The notes beneath the pieces were generated by a model that saw nothing but the letters and a program-made list of their open reading frames with translations, was not told the DNA's origin and searched no databases. This document shows positions 21,901-32,620 of a stretch of DNA of 64,000 nt, one piece after another (position 1 is the stretch's first letter; every line of letters begins with the position of its first letter). The translations under genes and the position numbers were made by a program. Source of the DNA: Lactuca virosa (lineage: Eukaryota > Streptophyta > Magnoliopsida > Asterales > Asteraceae); contig CAKMRJ010005634.1 in the NCBI GenBank assembly GCA_928212115.1, positions 183,728,927 to 183,792,926 on the forward strand, in the 5' to 3' direction.

Positions 21901-22590
21901 CTAGGAGAAATCTCTGATAAACCTCCGGTAGTAGCCTGCCAGGCCCAGAAAACTCCTGATCTCGGATGGGGATCTCGACACCTCCCATGGCATAACTGCC
22001 TCAATCTTGGCCGGGTCGACCAAAATCCCATTCTGGTTAATGAGGTGTCCCAGAAACTGGACCTCTCGTAACCAGAAATCACACTTGGAGAATTTGGCAT
22101 AATGTCTCTCCATCCTCAACACTCCATGAATCTCCCGAAGATGCTCCTCGTGTTGTTCCCTAGACATCGAGTACACCAAAATGTCTTCGATGAACACGAT
22201 CACCGACCGATCCAACATGGGCCTGCACACCTGGTTCATGAGGTCCATGAACGCTGCCGGTGCATTGGTGAGCCCGAAAGGCATCACCACAAACTCGTAA
22301 TTCCCATAACGAGTCCGAAAGGCCGTCTTATGGATATCCTCCTCACAGACCCTCATCTAATGATACCCAGATCTTAAATCATACTTGGAAAACTAAGACG
22401 CCCCATGAAACTGATCAAACAAATCGTCGATCCTCGGTAGTGGATAATGGTTCTTGACCATCAGCTTGTTCAACTCCCGGTAGTCGATGCACTTTCGGTG
22501 TGAACCATCCTTTTTCTTGACAAAAAGGATCGGCGCTCCCCACGACGAGCTACTCGGTCTCATGAATCCCTTCCCAAGCAGCTCCTAAAG
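21901..22590 (-). pseudogene. Gypsy-1 reverse transcriptase with altered active site and stops
   Basis: Contains MPFGLTNAPAAFMDLMN and the polymerase box read as FIEDILVYS. The usual FIDD has its first catalytic aspartate replaced by glutamate. Two in-frame stops lie upstream, between the DYRELNK-type region and the MRVCEEDIHKTAF segment. RT is therefore inactive on two counts. Confidence 0.9.
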
Positions 22591-23230
22591 CTACGAGGAT
22601 AACTCCTGCATCTCGGGCGGCGCAAGGCGATAAGGTGCCTTGGCGATACGCGCCGCCCCCAGAATCAGATCGATCCGGAACTCCACCTGTATCTCAGGAG
22701 GCACACCCGGCAATTCCTCAGGGAAAATATATGGGAACTCACATACTACTGGAACATCGCAAATAGAGCTCGGCCTCTTAGTGGAAACTCGCGTATTCAT
22801 CACGTACGCTAAAAAGCCCATACATCCCTGGTGTAGAATATGCCTCGCCCTGGCGGCAGACCAGAAAGCTGATCCCGATCTAGTTCCCTCACCATAAACA
22901 GTAAGTACTCCCCCACTAGGGTCTCGTATAGTCACCATCTGACGCTTACAGTAAATCTTGGCTCCAAACCAGCTCAACCAATCCATGCCCACTATGACAC
23001 AAACATCACCCATCGTTATCGGCACCAGATCTATCGGAAACTCAACACTGAAAATCTCTAAAACACATCCCTGGAATACATCAGTGGCAAAAACCACATG
23101 CTCATCGGCTATAAAAAACCTCAGCGGTCGACTCAACGCCTCGCGTCTAACAGTAATGTGACAACTAAAGGATCAAGACACGAAAGATCGACTCGAACCA
23201 GAGTCAAATAACACCAAAGCAGGCACAGAA
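22591..23230 (-). pseudogene. Gypsy-1 aspartic protease and RT N-terminal linker
   Basis: An LFDSGSSRSFVS active-site motif is read on the minus strand near 23225-23190, followed by an in-frame stop. Downstream is the RFFIADEHV...GMDWLSWFGAKI protease C-terminal region, then FPEELPGVPPE and YRLAPPEMQEL, the standard entry to Gypsy RT. Confidence 0.85.
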
Positions 23231-24488
23231 TTCACAAGAAAAGTACCTATATGGAACACAGCATAAGCATAAATAGATATGATCAACATCATAAAAAAGG
23301 AGATACATACCAGCAACAATGTCAGGTGTTGTGCGGACCTCCTCCGCCGTCAGCTGGATGGCTCTCCAACGAGCTCTCGGAGCCTCGGCCTTCACCGGCC
23401 GACCATCAGTAATGCGCAAAGAAGTAGGAGCAGAAGGCTGGGCTGACCCCTGAGTGAGCAGAGGACACTCGGCCTTTCGGTGGCCAGTCTGCTTGCAATG
23501 AAAGCAAACCGAGAATCCCTTGGGGTAGTCCTTCGCCATATGCCCCTCCTTACCACATTTGTATCAAATCCCTGCTCGACAATATGCCTCATGACTCTTG
23601 CCACACTTGCCAGAAGTGCGGCCCTTCTGGCCTCCTGCTCTCGTATCAGCGGGCTTAGCCCGCTTCTTCGCCGGCTGTGACTGTACTGGTCTCCTGTCTC
23701 TACCCTGAGACTCTCCCTCCTCTCTGTCCTGAGCCTCCAGCTCAATCTCCCTCCTCCTGGCATTGGTCTGTATCTCAGCCAATGTCCGATATGATGAGTT
23801 CTCCACGAACTCCCGAATATCTCGCCTCAAAATGATCAAGTACCGGCTCACACGTGCCTGCTCCGTAGACATGTGATCAGGGCGGAACAACGCCCTCTCA
23901 TGAAACATCCTCGTAATATTTGTCACTGTTTCTGTCTTCTTCTTGAGAGACAGAATCTCCTGGAACAAACGTTCCCTCTCCACCTGGGGAACATACTCAT
24001 CTCTAAAAAACTGGGTAAACCTCTCCCAAGTAACTGCAGCATGATGTTCATGGTAAAATCAGTCATCACAAACATCCACCAGTCCTTCGCTCCCAAGCGA
24101 AGCTAGTTCAGTGCAGACCGAACTCTTAAGTGCTCCACACATGAGCATGTATAGAAACAACCCTTGATATCGGAAATCCATCTCATAGCAGAAATCAAGT
24201 CCTGGGTCCCATCAAACTCTGGTGGCTCCTTGTTGTTGAACTCTCGAAACAACAACAAGTCACCCCCTGTGGCCTCGCAGAAGCTAGGGTTGCAGTGGCT
24301 GCGGCAGCAGCAGCCTCTGTGACAACAGCATATCGCTCATCAAAAGTCTCAATCAGCGTGGTATTAATAGACCCGAACATCTCTGGTATGGCCTCCCTAA
24401 TAAGTGCAGCCACCTCCTCAGCAATGATCATGCGGATCTCCTTGTCACTAGTACCACCGCTCCCGACATTGTTGAGGGTAATCACCAT
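23231..24488 (-). pseudogene. Gypsy-1 gag with two zinc knuckles, frameshifted
   Basis: The likely start is the ATG at 24488 (MVITLNNVGSG). It is followed by an acidic helical region with EMFGSINTTLIETFDERYA. A frameshift near 24240 leads to the main retrotrans_gag domain (RERLFQEILSLKKKTETV...). The C-terminal end has a damaged first knuckle (CGKEGHMAKDYP) and an intact CFHCKQTGHRKAEC. The same N-terminal layout occurs in Gypsy B at 58963-59163. Confidence 0.85.
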
Positions 24489-25190
24489 AGTCTCTCCGAA
24501 ACAGAAACACAAAATCATCAGGGACTGGCTCAAGTGTGCACTCAATTACCCACCCCTACATGCTCCTTAGCATCCTAAGGTTCTTACTTGGGTCGCATAC
24601 AGAACCGGTGCTTTCAGTAGTACGGGCCCAATAATACCTTCCATACCAACCCATAGTCGCCCCAAGTCCTCCTCCTAGGATCCTAATTCACAAGTACTCT
24701 ATCCCTCACGGATATCAAACTACTCTCTTAGTAGATTCCTTAATGCACATCTAGGTATCTATCCTAGATTACTCCTCGACTCAAAGCTCTCTCTCTCTCT
24801 AAAAGATTCCTGCTATGTACCCCTACTCAGCACACACACAGAGAAAATAGCAGATAACATCAATCAATAGCATCCCCCTAGGCTAAGGCATCATGAATCA
24901 GGCAACTCTTGCTTCAAATTCCTGAAATACCTAGCCTATCATCTAGCCTGCAACTCTAATATCTCATAAGTATCTCATCTCATAATATAAACAAGTAAGG
25001 GTATGTTGGGAAATCACCGTTCGGGCTCTGGTTGATTGTACACACCGCTTCATCTCGTTTTCTCTTAAAAGCTTTTACTCGTTTTAGAAAATCCTTTCTT
25101 TTTTAGAAAATTTTCTCAAATCCTCAGTTTGAGTCCAGACATACCCGAGGGTACATCCGAATCCCTCAAACCAAGGCTCTGATAACAACT
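24489..25190 (-). other. Gypsy-1 5' leader and PBS
   Basis: Untranslated leader between gag and the 5' LTR. The minus strand next to the LTR reads a TTATCAGAGCCTTGG-type PBS (25173-25187), close to the initiator tRNA-Met class. No gene seen. Confidence 0.7.
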
Positions 25191-26837
25191 TGTAACACTC
25201 TAAATTTTGAAATAAAATTTTCATTTTTAAAACCAGACAAAACACAGTTTTACATTTCTAAAACCCAAGTTATAAGTTATTCAAAACACAAGACAATAAA
25301 AATGTTTGAGAATATCCCAGAATCCTCAAAACATAATCTCTAGCTGGTGTGTACAATCATGTCGGCGCCTTCCCGCGATCCTGAGGTGTACCTGAGATAC
25401 ATTTCTCACAACACTGTAAGCACAAAGCTTAGCGAGTTCCCTAAAATACCACACACAAATAACTAGCCTCTCATGGCTATATCTCGACAAGGACCCTCCG
25501 GTCATGTGTCTCAGTGAAGACCCTCCGGTCCCACAACTCAATTGGACCCTCTGATCCTATCTCAATAAATGCACAAAATAATATACAGCATAAATCACAA
25601 AGACAGAAAGCATAATATCACATGTCCCAATATAAGCACATAATACCCTTCGGTTGATAACACAAATAAGACCCTCCGGTCGCACCGTGATTACCACTCA
25701 GGTAAGAATAGTGAGAAGACTCACCTCGTAAGTAAGCAAGTATGTCTCGTACTCAACGGTAGGTCAAGACTCCGCCTACATATATCATAATCATTTCTAA
25801 TTAACAATTTCTAATAACAACTCCAAGGATGTTCAATTATTCCTTTACTAACTCTCGGAAAGGGTGAAAGACCATCCATGGTATCCTAAGTCCATAACCT
25901 GACCAGCCCTAAAAGTCAACCCACAAGTCAACAGTCCATGTTGACCTAACTCGTCGAGTGCATTTATGCAATTAGTCGAGTTCCTTCGTTTATCTAAAAA
26001 ATCGAGAAAGTCCAACTCAACTGGCCGAGTTGTCTCACCAACTCGTCGAGTTTGTAACGCGTCAAAACTATCGGGGAAAACCCTAACCAACTCGTCGAGT
26101 TGGCTCATCAACTCGTCGAGTTCCTTCAAGTCATTCTCTCGTTCAGACGTTTTTAAGCACGGCTAAGGCCCGAAACTCTAGATCTAGCCTTCTAAGGCTG
26201 AAATACCATGTAAAGCTGCAAGCTTTACGTCCATGCATGGCATCTAGGTCTAAGTTTGCCAAACCAAAGCTCAACAAGGGTTTTGTGTATGGAAGTTGGC
26301 CAAAGCTTGTCAAAGCTTGCATCTTTAGGCCCAAGAGACTTAGTATTGTCCAAATCTGAGATCTCATCTTCAAGGCATGCTCAAACAACTAAAGGACTCA
26401 AAGAGAAGATAGAAATGGCCATAAACTCCCTAGTGGAGAGATCTAACAAACAAGTGTTCAAGGTAATGCTTTTTTACCTTCAAAGGCTGCTACCACTTAA
26501 TAAATGTCGGATTCAAAGACTCCTTCTCGTTCTAGGCCTTCTACTCTTCAAGCTCCTTCAAATAATGCATCAAAACACACACTCTTAGCCTCTCTCTCTC
26601 TCACTCACACAGATGATAACAACTCGATTAGGGTTTCTTTCATGGTGCTAAGGTGATGAGGGAGGCGAGGTAAAGGACTTAAGGTCCTTTAAATAGGGTG
26701 CAAACCCTGAAAATTAGGGTTTTTACGCTCAGCTCCTACTCGTCGAGTTGGGTCCTCCAAGTCGTCGAGTTGACTCTAAAAACCACACGACTATCTCAAT
26801 CTCTACTCGACGAGTTAGGGCCTGCTACTCGTCAAGA
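25191..26837 (-). repeat. Gypsy-1 right (5') LTR, truncated at its outer end
   Basis: Starts TGTAACACTC and is colinear with the left LTR up to about 26837, where the similarity stops ~65 bp short of the expected TGTTACA end. It contains the same palindromes, the 'gaccctccggtc' array (25480-25690) and a splice-like pair (minus 25724 to 25392). Confidence 0.9.
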
Positions 26838-27298
26838 AGATGTTTCATCCACTTTCTTTCCTGCTTTTAAACAACTGTATGAGCCTGAACACGTACAATG
26901 CGCTTAATTAATTTCACGAACATCAATTTCTAAATTGAATCAACAATAACGTAAGGAATTCCCAAAATCTGACAAATTCTAGTTTAGTCAGCCAATTTCA
27001 TTATAATTTCTTTTAGGTCGATTCCAAGGCTTGAGTTTTGTTGTATATTAACTATTAACCATACTTATCAACAATTTGAACAAAATCAAACTAATACAGC
27101 AAGTCGATACATATACCTTGCACAACCGACTTTAGAACCAAGCACTGCATAGGCACATCCCTTGCTTCCAAGCACCACATTCCTTGATCCGGAGCACCAC
27201 TGACCTTTCTATGAGCACTGTAAACCTTGAACTTGACATCACAATTGCCACCTATTACGCCAGGGAGATTTGGGCAGGTCTGTGCCTGGGATAAGCAT
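26838..27298 (-). pseudogene. Broken host gene fragment: two exons of an unidentified protein
   Basis: The upper exon is 27298-27117 (182 nt: 60 full codons plus one base at each end). It has an AG acceptor before it and a GT donor (GTATATG) after it. The 232-nt intron 27116-26885 is AT-rich and ends TTCAG. The second exon starts at 26884 and keeps the frame (GSYSCLKAGKKVDETS) until Gypsy-1 truncates it at 26838. The peptide is Cys-rich (CLSQAQTCPNLPG, GGNCDVKFKVYS, GMWCLEARDVPMQCLVLK). I do not recognise the family. The upper intron continues leftward in the gene into the LTR element inserted at 27326. Confidence 0.55.
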
Positions 27299-27325
27299 CT
27301 TTTGAATTTGGAATTGTTTAGTTAT

Positions 27326-27617
27326 TGTTAGGGTGCAAAGTCATTCTTGGATGTAGTGTTTTAGGCTTACCCTCTTGTATGTGTAAATGGGTTGAGTCTT
27401 TTCTATAAATAGGAAGTGAGTGACTCCCATTATGTAATGAACATTTTGAGAGATTAGTTTAGAGAGAGTTTGCAAAACCCATTTTGTACTCTTGTTATGA
27501 AACTAATGAGAGCTTAAAAGAATTATTTACTTCTTGTGTTCATGTTCTTGATTTTACTTGATGATTCACTAAATCATTCTTAATTCCGCACATGCCATCA
27601 TAATCAAACCCACTACA
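27326..27617 (+). repeat. Left LTR (292 bp) with TATA box
   Basis: Starts TGTTAGGGTGC and ends CCCACTACA. TATAAAT is at 27404-27410. It differs from the right LTR by only a few substitutions and small indels. Confidence 0.94.
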
Positions 27618-27619
27618 AT

Positions 27620-27631
27620 TGGTATCAGAGC
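27620..27631 (+). other. Primer binding site
   Basis: TGGTATCAGAGC, the initiator tRNA-Met type, 2 bp after the LTR. Confidence 0.93.
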
Positions 27632-27873
27632 GGGTGTTCTTGATTGGATCAAGAATTGATCCTTGATGGCTTTCCAGATTTGGTGATTCTTCATTTTTGA
27701 TCTTTGATCTTCGTGTTTTAGAGAGTTTTTGGATTCTAGAAATCGAATTCATCTTTGATTCTATTCATAATTCGATTTTCTTCACTAGAATTCAAGTGAT
27801 TTTTGCTTTCTCTCTCTAGAAAACCCATTCAAAATCACTTTCTCTCTCTAGAAATCTTCAAGTTTTTGTGATC

Positions 27874-28860
27874 ATGGTGAATTTGCCGTATAATTCTTGG
27901 ATTGTGATCGTTGAAGATATCAAATACAAAGTCAATAAAGATCAATATTATGGGTTGGTGTTAAACAAGTTGATATATTGGGAAACTATGGTTTCTTATG
28001 GAGGATTGAAGGATGATCATGGAAGCTTGATATTTCAACCACTTTGTGAGATCAAATGGTTGGCTGATATTACATGGTCCATATCAACACGTAGTAGCGA
28101 TAAGATTGGAGAAGAAAAATATTTGTTCAAAAAGAAATATGTTTCTCTTATTGAAGACCCAAATGATCTTCACGCTCTTAAGTTTGTTGAAGTTATTGAC
28201 AATGGAGTTCAATGTGATGTTCTTGATGTTCAAGAAAAAGGTGTTCAAGTTGATTCTCATGATGAAAAAGTTTTTTGCTCGATTGGAGTTCAAACCGATG
28301 ATATTTTGTGTTCTTGTGATTCGTTTGAAGGAATGATTCCTTATCGGATGCCGGTGATCCAAGAAAATCATAAGTATCAAACTCCAAAAGATTTGATTCA
28401 AACTCAAAATGTTCAAGTTGTGGAAAGTGGGTTTGTGCATGAAGTCAAGTCTTCAAGATGCAAAAAGATGAGAAAGAAAAAGAAGAAGAAGATTAATCGC
28501 AAAAACAAGCGGGTTTACTCACAAAAATCGTCAAATGTTGTGAAGCCGAAATCCGTGAAGCAAATTTGGGTTCCAAAGCAACAATCTCCAAATGTTGCAT
28601 TGAATTTGAAGTCAAAACCCAAAAGTGTTGGTGGTTCTTTTGAAGATGTTCTTGGATCATTGAAGAACACGAAGAACACGAAGAACACGAAGAACGAGTT
28701 GTACATCTCGCATAATGGGTGGTACAATGTTCAAATTGGAGATTTTCAAGTTCCAACAAAAGAACCAAGATCTTCTAAATTTGATTCGTTCGTTGCAAAT
28801 GGATCTCGATTCGTCAAAAAGGTATCACAAATTCTCAAATGGATTCCAAAACGTCCATGA
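27874..28860 (+). CDS. 328-aa protein of unknown family in pol-less LTR element
   Basis: Intact ORF; ATG at 27874 (the frame opens at a GTG two codons earlier). N-terminal ~100 residues: mixed hydrophobic/charged, with tryptophans (NSWIV, EIKWLADITW). Residues ~110-145 contain three short repeats with GVQ followed by a D (NGVQCD, KGVQVD, IGVQTDD). Around residues 195-215 is a strongly basic lysine run (MRKKKKKKINRKNKR), a possible RNA-binding or nuclear-localisation segment. KQIWVPK follows, then a KNT tripeptide repeat encoded by a 9-bp repeat at 28663-28698. No zinc knuckle or protease motif. It occupies the gag position, so a gag-like role is an inference; it does not match any gag I recognise. 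Confidence 0.7.
   Translation: MVNLPYNSWIVIVEDIKYKVNKDQYYGLVLNKLIYWETMVSYGGLKDDHGSLIFQPLCEIKWLADITWSISTRSSDKIGEEKYLFKKKYVSLIEDPNDLHALKFVEVIDNGVQCDVLDVQEKGVQVDSHDEKVFCSIGVQTDDILCSCDSFEGMIPYRMPVIQENHKYQTPKDLIQTQNVQVVESGFVHEVKSSRCKKMRKKKKKKINRKNKRVYSQKSSNVVKPKSVKQIWVPKQQSPNVALNLKSKPKSVGGSFEDVLGSLKNTKNTKNTKNELYISHNGWYNVQIGDFQVPTKEPRSSKFDSFVANGSRFVKKVSQILKWIPKRP
28663..28698 (+). repeat. 9-bp tandem repeat (aagaacacg) in ORF
   Basis: Three perfect units and one partial, encoding repeated K-N-T in frame. Confidence 0.93.
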
Positions 28861-31290
28861 TTTCGATTCGTATTTTATGTTTTTCATTTTTGATCGATTT
28901 GTCTCATTGGATCTAATCCGTTTCAAACCCCTTTGTTGATCCAATTAATTTTTGTTTAGATCAAACCCCAAAAATCAAATTCAAATTCAAAATTTGCTTT
29001 TCTTTCACTGTTCATCCATTGATTCTTTTGAGCCCAAAGTTTTGATCTATTAAAAATCAATCTCTGATCTGATTCGTAAGCCCAAGTGCAATTACTATTC
29101 AATCATATGTAGAGCCCAATCCACAAATCAAAGAACGCGTTACTATTCACGAGTTTTTAAGCCCAAATCAAATTATATTGATATTCATATAAATCCGATT
29201 CGTATCTAACATCGCTCAATTTTGGGTGTATAAGTCAACATAAAAGTCAAAATCGACTTTGATGAATACTCGATTCGTATGATTTTGAAGTTAGAATCGA
29301 GTGGCTGAAATTTTAAATCGAATGGAAACTGATTTCAAATTGAGAAGATTACGAGAATCGATTTTGTCCTCAGTTGAAACGTACGAACGAATGAAGTATC
29401 GATTTTGAGTTCTTATGATTCTTCTTGATGAATGTTCAAGAACAGATGAAGAACATGAAAGAATTTCTTGAATTGTTTTGTTTAATCTAAAAATTGACAT
29501 ACAGAAGTTGGATTTAGTGTTTGTGACTGATGAATTGAAAAGTCACACACAAGGAAAATTCAAAATCGTTGTTTTTTTTTGAGGTTGTTCAAGTCAAAAT
29601 CGAAATCGATTTGAGAATCAATTTGATTTTTTGAAGTCGATATCAGATGTGTTGATTCAAAGTCGAAAGGTGTTGAAGTTTGGGGAATCATTGGTGAATG
29701 AAAAGAAAACGTCGATGGTCTGGAGTAAGGATACACTGGTGATTGGTTTAAGTCAAATAACGAAGGTTTGGATTGACTGGGAAGAATCGTGGTTTGGAAT
29801 CGATTGTAATTGATGTCGATTTGGAGTCGATGTGCGAAGACTTGTTATTATGTTGATTTTACAGTCGAATGGTTGAAGTTTATTGGATTGGAGATTGGAA
29901 ATTGATTGATAACGAATGGAATTGTGATTTAGATGATATTTAATGTCGATGAATTTGGGTCCGATATTTCGAAGGGTTAAATGATCGATTTAGGTTTATT
30001 GGATGTAATTTCGAAGGGATGAATGATTTTAGGTGCCGATTTTGGTTGCCTATCAGTTAAATGGTCTATGGTAATTGTTTTGGTATGCACTCTAAAAACG
30101 AAGCCCTGCTGGTCGTTGTGTAAAGGAATGTTAATTGTCGATGTGCAAAGGATCGATTGTTGATTTTGGATGTTTTGGTTTGGATCAAAAACAAAGATTT
30201 TAATGCTTCGTTAAATCGACGACGATTTTGGTTTCAATCAAACAGACGAAGCCTTGAAGTTTTTGGAGTTGATGTGTTTGTTCTTGATGATCGATAATTT
30301 TGATTTGGGAAGAACTTTTGTTAACGAAGAGTAGATGGTCAACTTGATGTTGTGTAGTTGAGGAAAAACGAAGGATCAATGTTAATGAACGAAATTGATA
30401 AACAGGGATGAAGTCGATTCAGAGACTAAATGATTAAGATGTTATTCAGAGGCTTCGACTACCTTCGATTTCGTTAATCAGTGGGAAAAAATTTCGTTGA
30501 TTTGGTGCTATGATTGAATCTAACGAAGGGTGATGTTGGTTTCTAACGAAGGGTTGCTTTGAAATTAACGAAGGGTGCAGATGATTTCTAACGAAGGGTT
30601 AATTAAAACTAACCAAGGGGAAGGAAAACATGAAGTTTCGAAAATGGTTCCTGGTGTTTCGATAGTTTTGCATATGATAAAAGCTTCGTTAGTTTTGAAG
30701 ACAAATGGAAAAGTTTCGTAAGCAGTCCCTATAATTTCGACAATTTGGCAACAAGTATCCAATTTCAACAAAGGACTGTTTTTGCTGAGAAATTGACGAA
30801 TGTTCATTTCTGGTCCCTGCAGTTTCTGCGAATTTACGCTTTATGCCCAGTTTCGCAAATGGGATAGAGTTTCACATATTTGATTGTTTTTGGCGCAATG
30901 GGTCCTTGCAAGTTTCAGAAAGTGACAATTTCTACCCGGTTTTTGGAAAATCTTGCAACTTTCACCCAAAAAGTCAAAAATTTTCACAAATTGGAAATTT
31001 TTTGAGGCTTTTTCGTGATTGTTTTTCCATGCAAGATTTTTGGTGTTTCATTTTTGGTACGAATCAAGGGGAGTATTGTGAAGTCTATTCCTCGGGAGCT
31101 TCTCACCCTTAATGGGTTTTATAATCATTTTTTGATTATAAAAAGGGGGAGAATGATGGGTATTCGAAGCTTCTCGAGTTTGTCGAATATTCATTTGCGG
31201 ATTTGAAGACCGGTGTTACTTCGAGGGGGAGTTTGGTCTTGATCGCGCTAGCTCGTTGGAGACTGAAGTCGGGACATCCAATCCTAACTT
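28861..31290 (+). other. Non-coding 2.4-kb interior of pol-less LTR element
   Basis: No long ORF. Rich in 'tcgat/gaatcgattt' words and, around 30520-30615, four close copies of a TAACGAAGGGT motif (the last reads TAACCAAGGGG). Near the end are three purine tracts of the type AAGGGGGAGAATG (31141, 31212, 31291); only the last abuts the LTR. Confidence 0.75.
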
Positions 31291-31302
31291 TGAGGGGGAG
31301 AA
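31291..31302 (+). other. Polypurine tract
   Basis: TGAGGGGGAGAA directly before the right LTR. Confidence 0.88.
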
Positions 31303-31596
31303 TGTTAGGGTGCAAAGTCACTTTTGGATGTAGTGTTTTAGGCTTACCCTCTTGTATGTGTAAATGGGTTGAGTCTTTCCTATAAATAGGAAGTGAGTGA
31401 CTCCCATTATGTAATGAACATTTTGAGAGATTAGTTTAGAGAGAGAATTTGCAAAACCTATTTTGTACTCTTTCTATGAAACTAATGAGAGCTTAAAAGA
31501 ATTATTTACTTCTTGTGTTCATGTTCTTGATTTTACTTGATGATTCACTAAATCATTCTTAATTTCGCACATGCCATCATAATCAAACCCACTACA
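31303..31596 (+). repeat. Right LTR (294 bp)
   Basis: Starts TGTTAGGGTGC and ends CCCACTACA; TATAAAT at 31381-31387. Confidence 0.94.
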
Positions 31597-31810
31597 ATTA
31601 TGACAAGTCTAATTTAATTTAGCAAAGCTTTTAATTATGTTCTGTTTTTTAGTAGTTTGTTTTACACTAGGAATCTTCTAGCTATAGCACTATAAAATTA
31701 CTGCTCCATTGGTATTTTCATTTTTATACAATTTAAAGAAATAAGTCTGATTTCGGCTTTAGGAGATTACATGTTCTCGAAATCAGCCAAGGGCCATATT
31801 ATTTGGTTGA
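31597..31810. other. AT-rich flank
   Basis: Starts with the right TSD copy ATTAT. It may be the continuation of the intron of the broken gene at 26838-27298. A GGTATCAGGC PBS-like word near 31815 precedes the next gag remnant. Confidence 0.45.
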
Positions 31811-32610
31811 TTATGGTATCAGGCTGTCGAAAACCAACACTGAAAACATCGTATGACTAGAGGCAGGAATAGCTGGGTTGGAAACCGACATTACCAAGAT
31901 CAGAGAAGAAATTGAATTAACCTGGAAGGAGAATGCATAAGGGTTTGGGAAAATCTTGCAAGTTATCGGAAAAATCACCCTAGAGGTAAAAGGACAGTAT
32001 TCCAACCAAGAAGATGACGAAACCCTATGTTCACTAAAAACAAGGACTTGAATCAAGAAGAGGAAGACACAGGGATGGAGCTCGAGTTTGGGTCGTTCAA
32101 ACACAATCCCAAAAACAACAGGGTTGAACGAGTTGGGCAGGGTGGAAGCGAACTTCAAAAAATGAAGGAACCAATTCTCGAGGGAGACGACACTTTTTGC
32201 TGTATTTACAGGCGGAATGTTTTTAGAAATTCAAGGAATTAGTAAATGAGACAAGTTAAAAGTAGCAATGTTTTGATTAGATGGCGTAGCCTTGTCGTGG
32301 AATCCATGGAGCCCTACAGAAAGCCATTTTGTTCATGGGAAGATCTAAAGGAGCAACTAGTAGAATGATACCAACCATCTGGAGAGGGAAACGTGTACGA
32401 ACAGTTCCTCACAATCCATCAAGAAGGAAATGTACATGATTACGTAACAAAATTTGAACGAATGGCATGCCAACTTAGTGACTTGCCTGGAAAGGTACTA
32501 AAAGATATGGTTGTGAACGGGCTGACAACCGAGATCATATATATCATTAGGTTGTTATAGCCTGAAAACTTAACAAGAACAGTGACGGTGGTTTTCATGA
32601 TAGACGAAAA
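31811..32610 (+). pseudogene. Decayed Gypsy gag fragment
   Basis: The plus-strand frames, with many stops, show retrotrans_gag landmarks. These include a LETDITKIREEIEL coiled segment, EIQGIS, DKLKVAMF followed by LDGVALSWN, a YEQF...HQEGNV-type segment, CQLSDLPGKVL and a NGLTTEI motif. No protease or RT follows before the LTR remnant at 32621. Confidence 0.65.
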
Positions 32611-32620
32611 CCGTTCGACA

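Larger units (their letters stand above)
16124..26837 (-). mobile_element. Gypsy-1: LTR retrotransposon with decayed pol and nested solo LTR
   Basis: Left LTR 16124-17824 and right LTR 25191-26837 share sequence over their length. The right (5') LTR lost its last ~65 bp where it meets a broken gene. Between them, on the minus strand, lie gag, protease, RT, RNase H, integrase and a chromodomain-like tail in Gypsy (Ty3) order. A foreign solo LTR (18088-20150) splits the integrase tail. Many stops and frameshifts show it is inactive. Confidence 0.93.
27326..31596 (+). mobile_element. Non-autonomous LTR retrotransposon without pol
   Basis: Two near-identical LTRs (292 and 294 bp), a perfect TGGTATCAGAGC PBS 2 bp after the left LTR, and a GAGGGGGAGAA polypurine tract directly before the right LTR. 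A 5-bp TSD with one mismatch flanks it (GTTAT/ATTAT). The 3.7-kb interior has one long ORF and no RT, integrase, protease or RNase H signature in any frame that I can see. High LTR identity suggests a fairly recent insertion. Confidence 0.92.
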
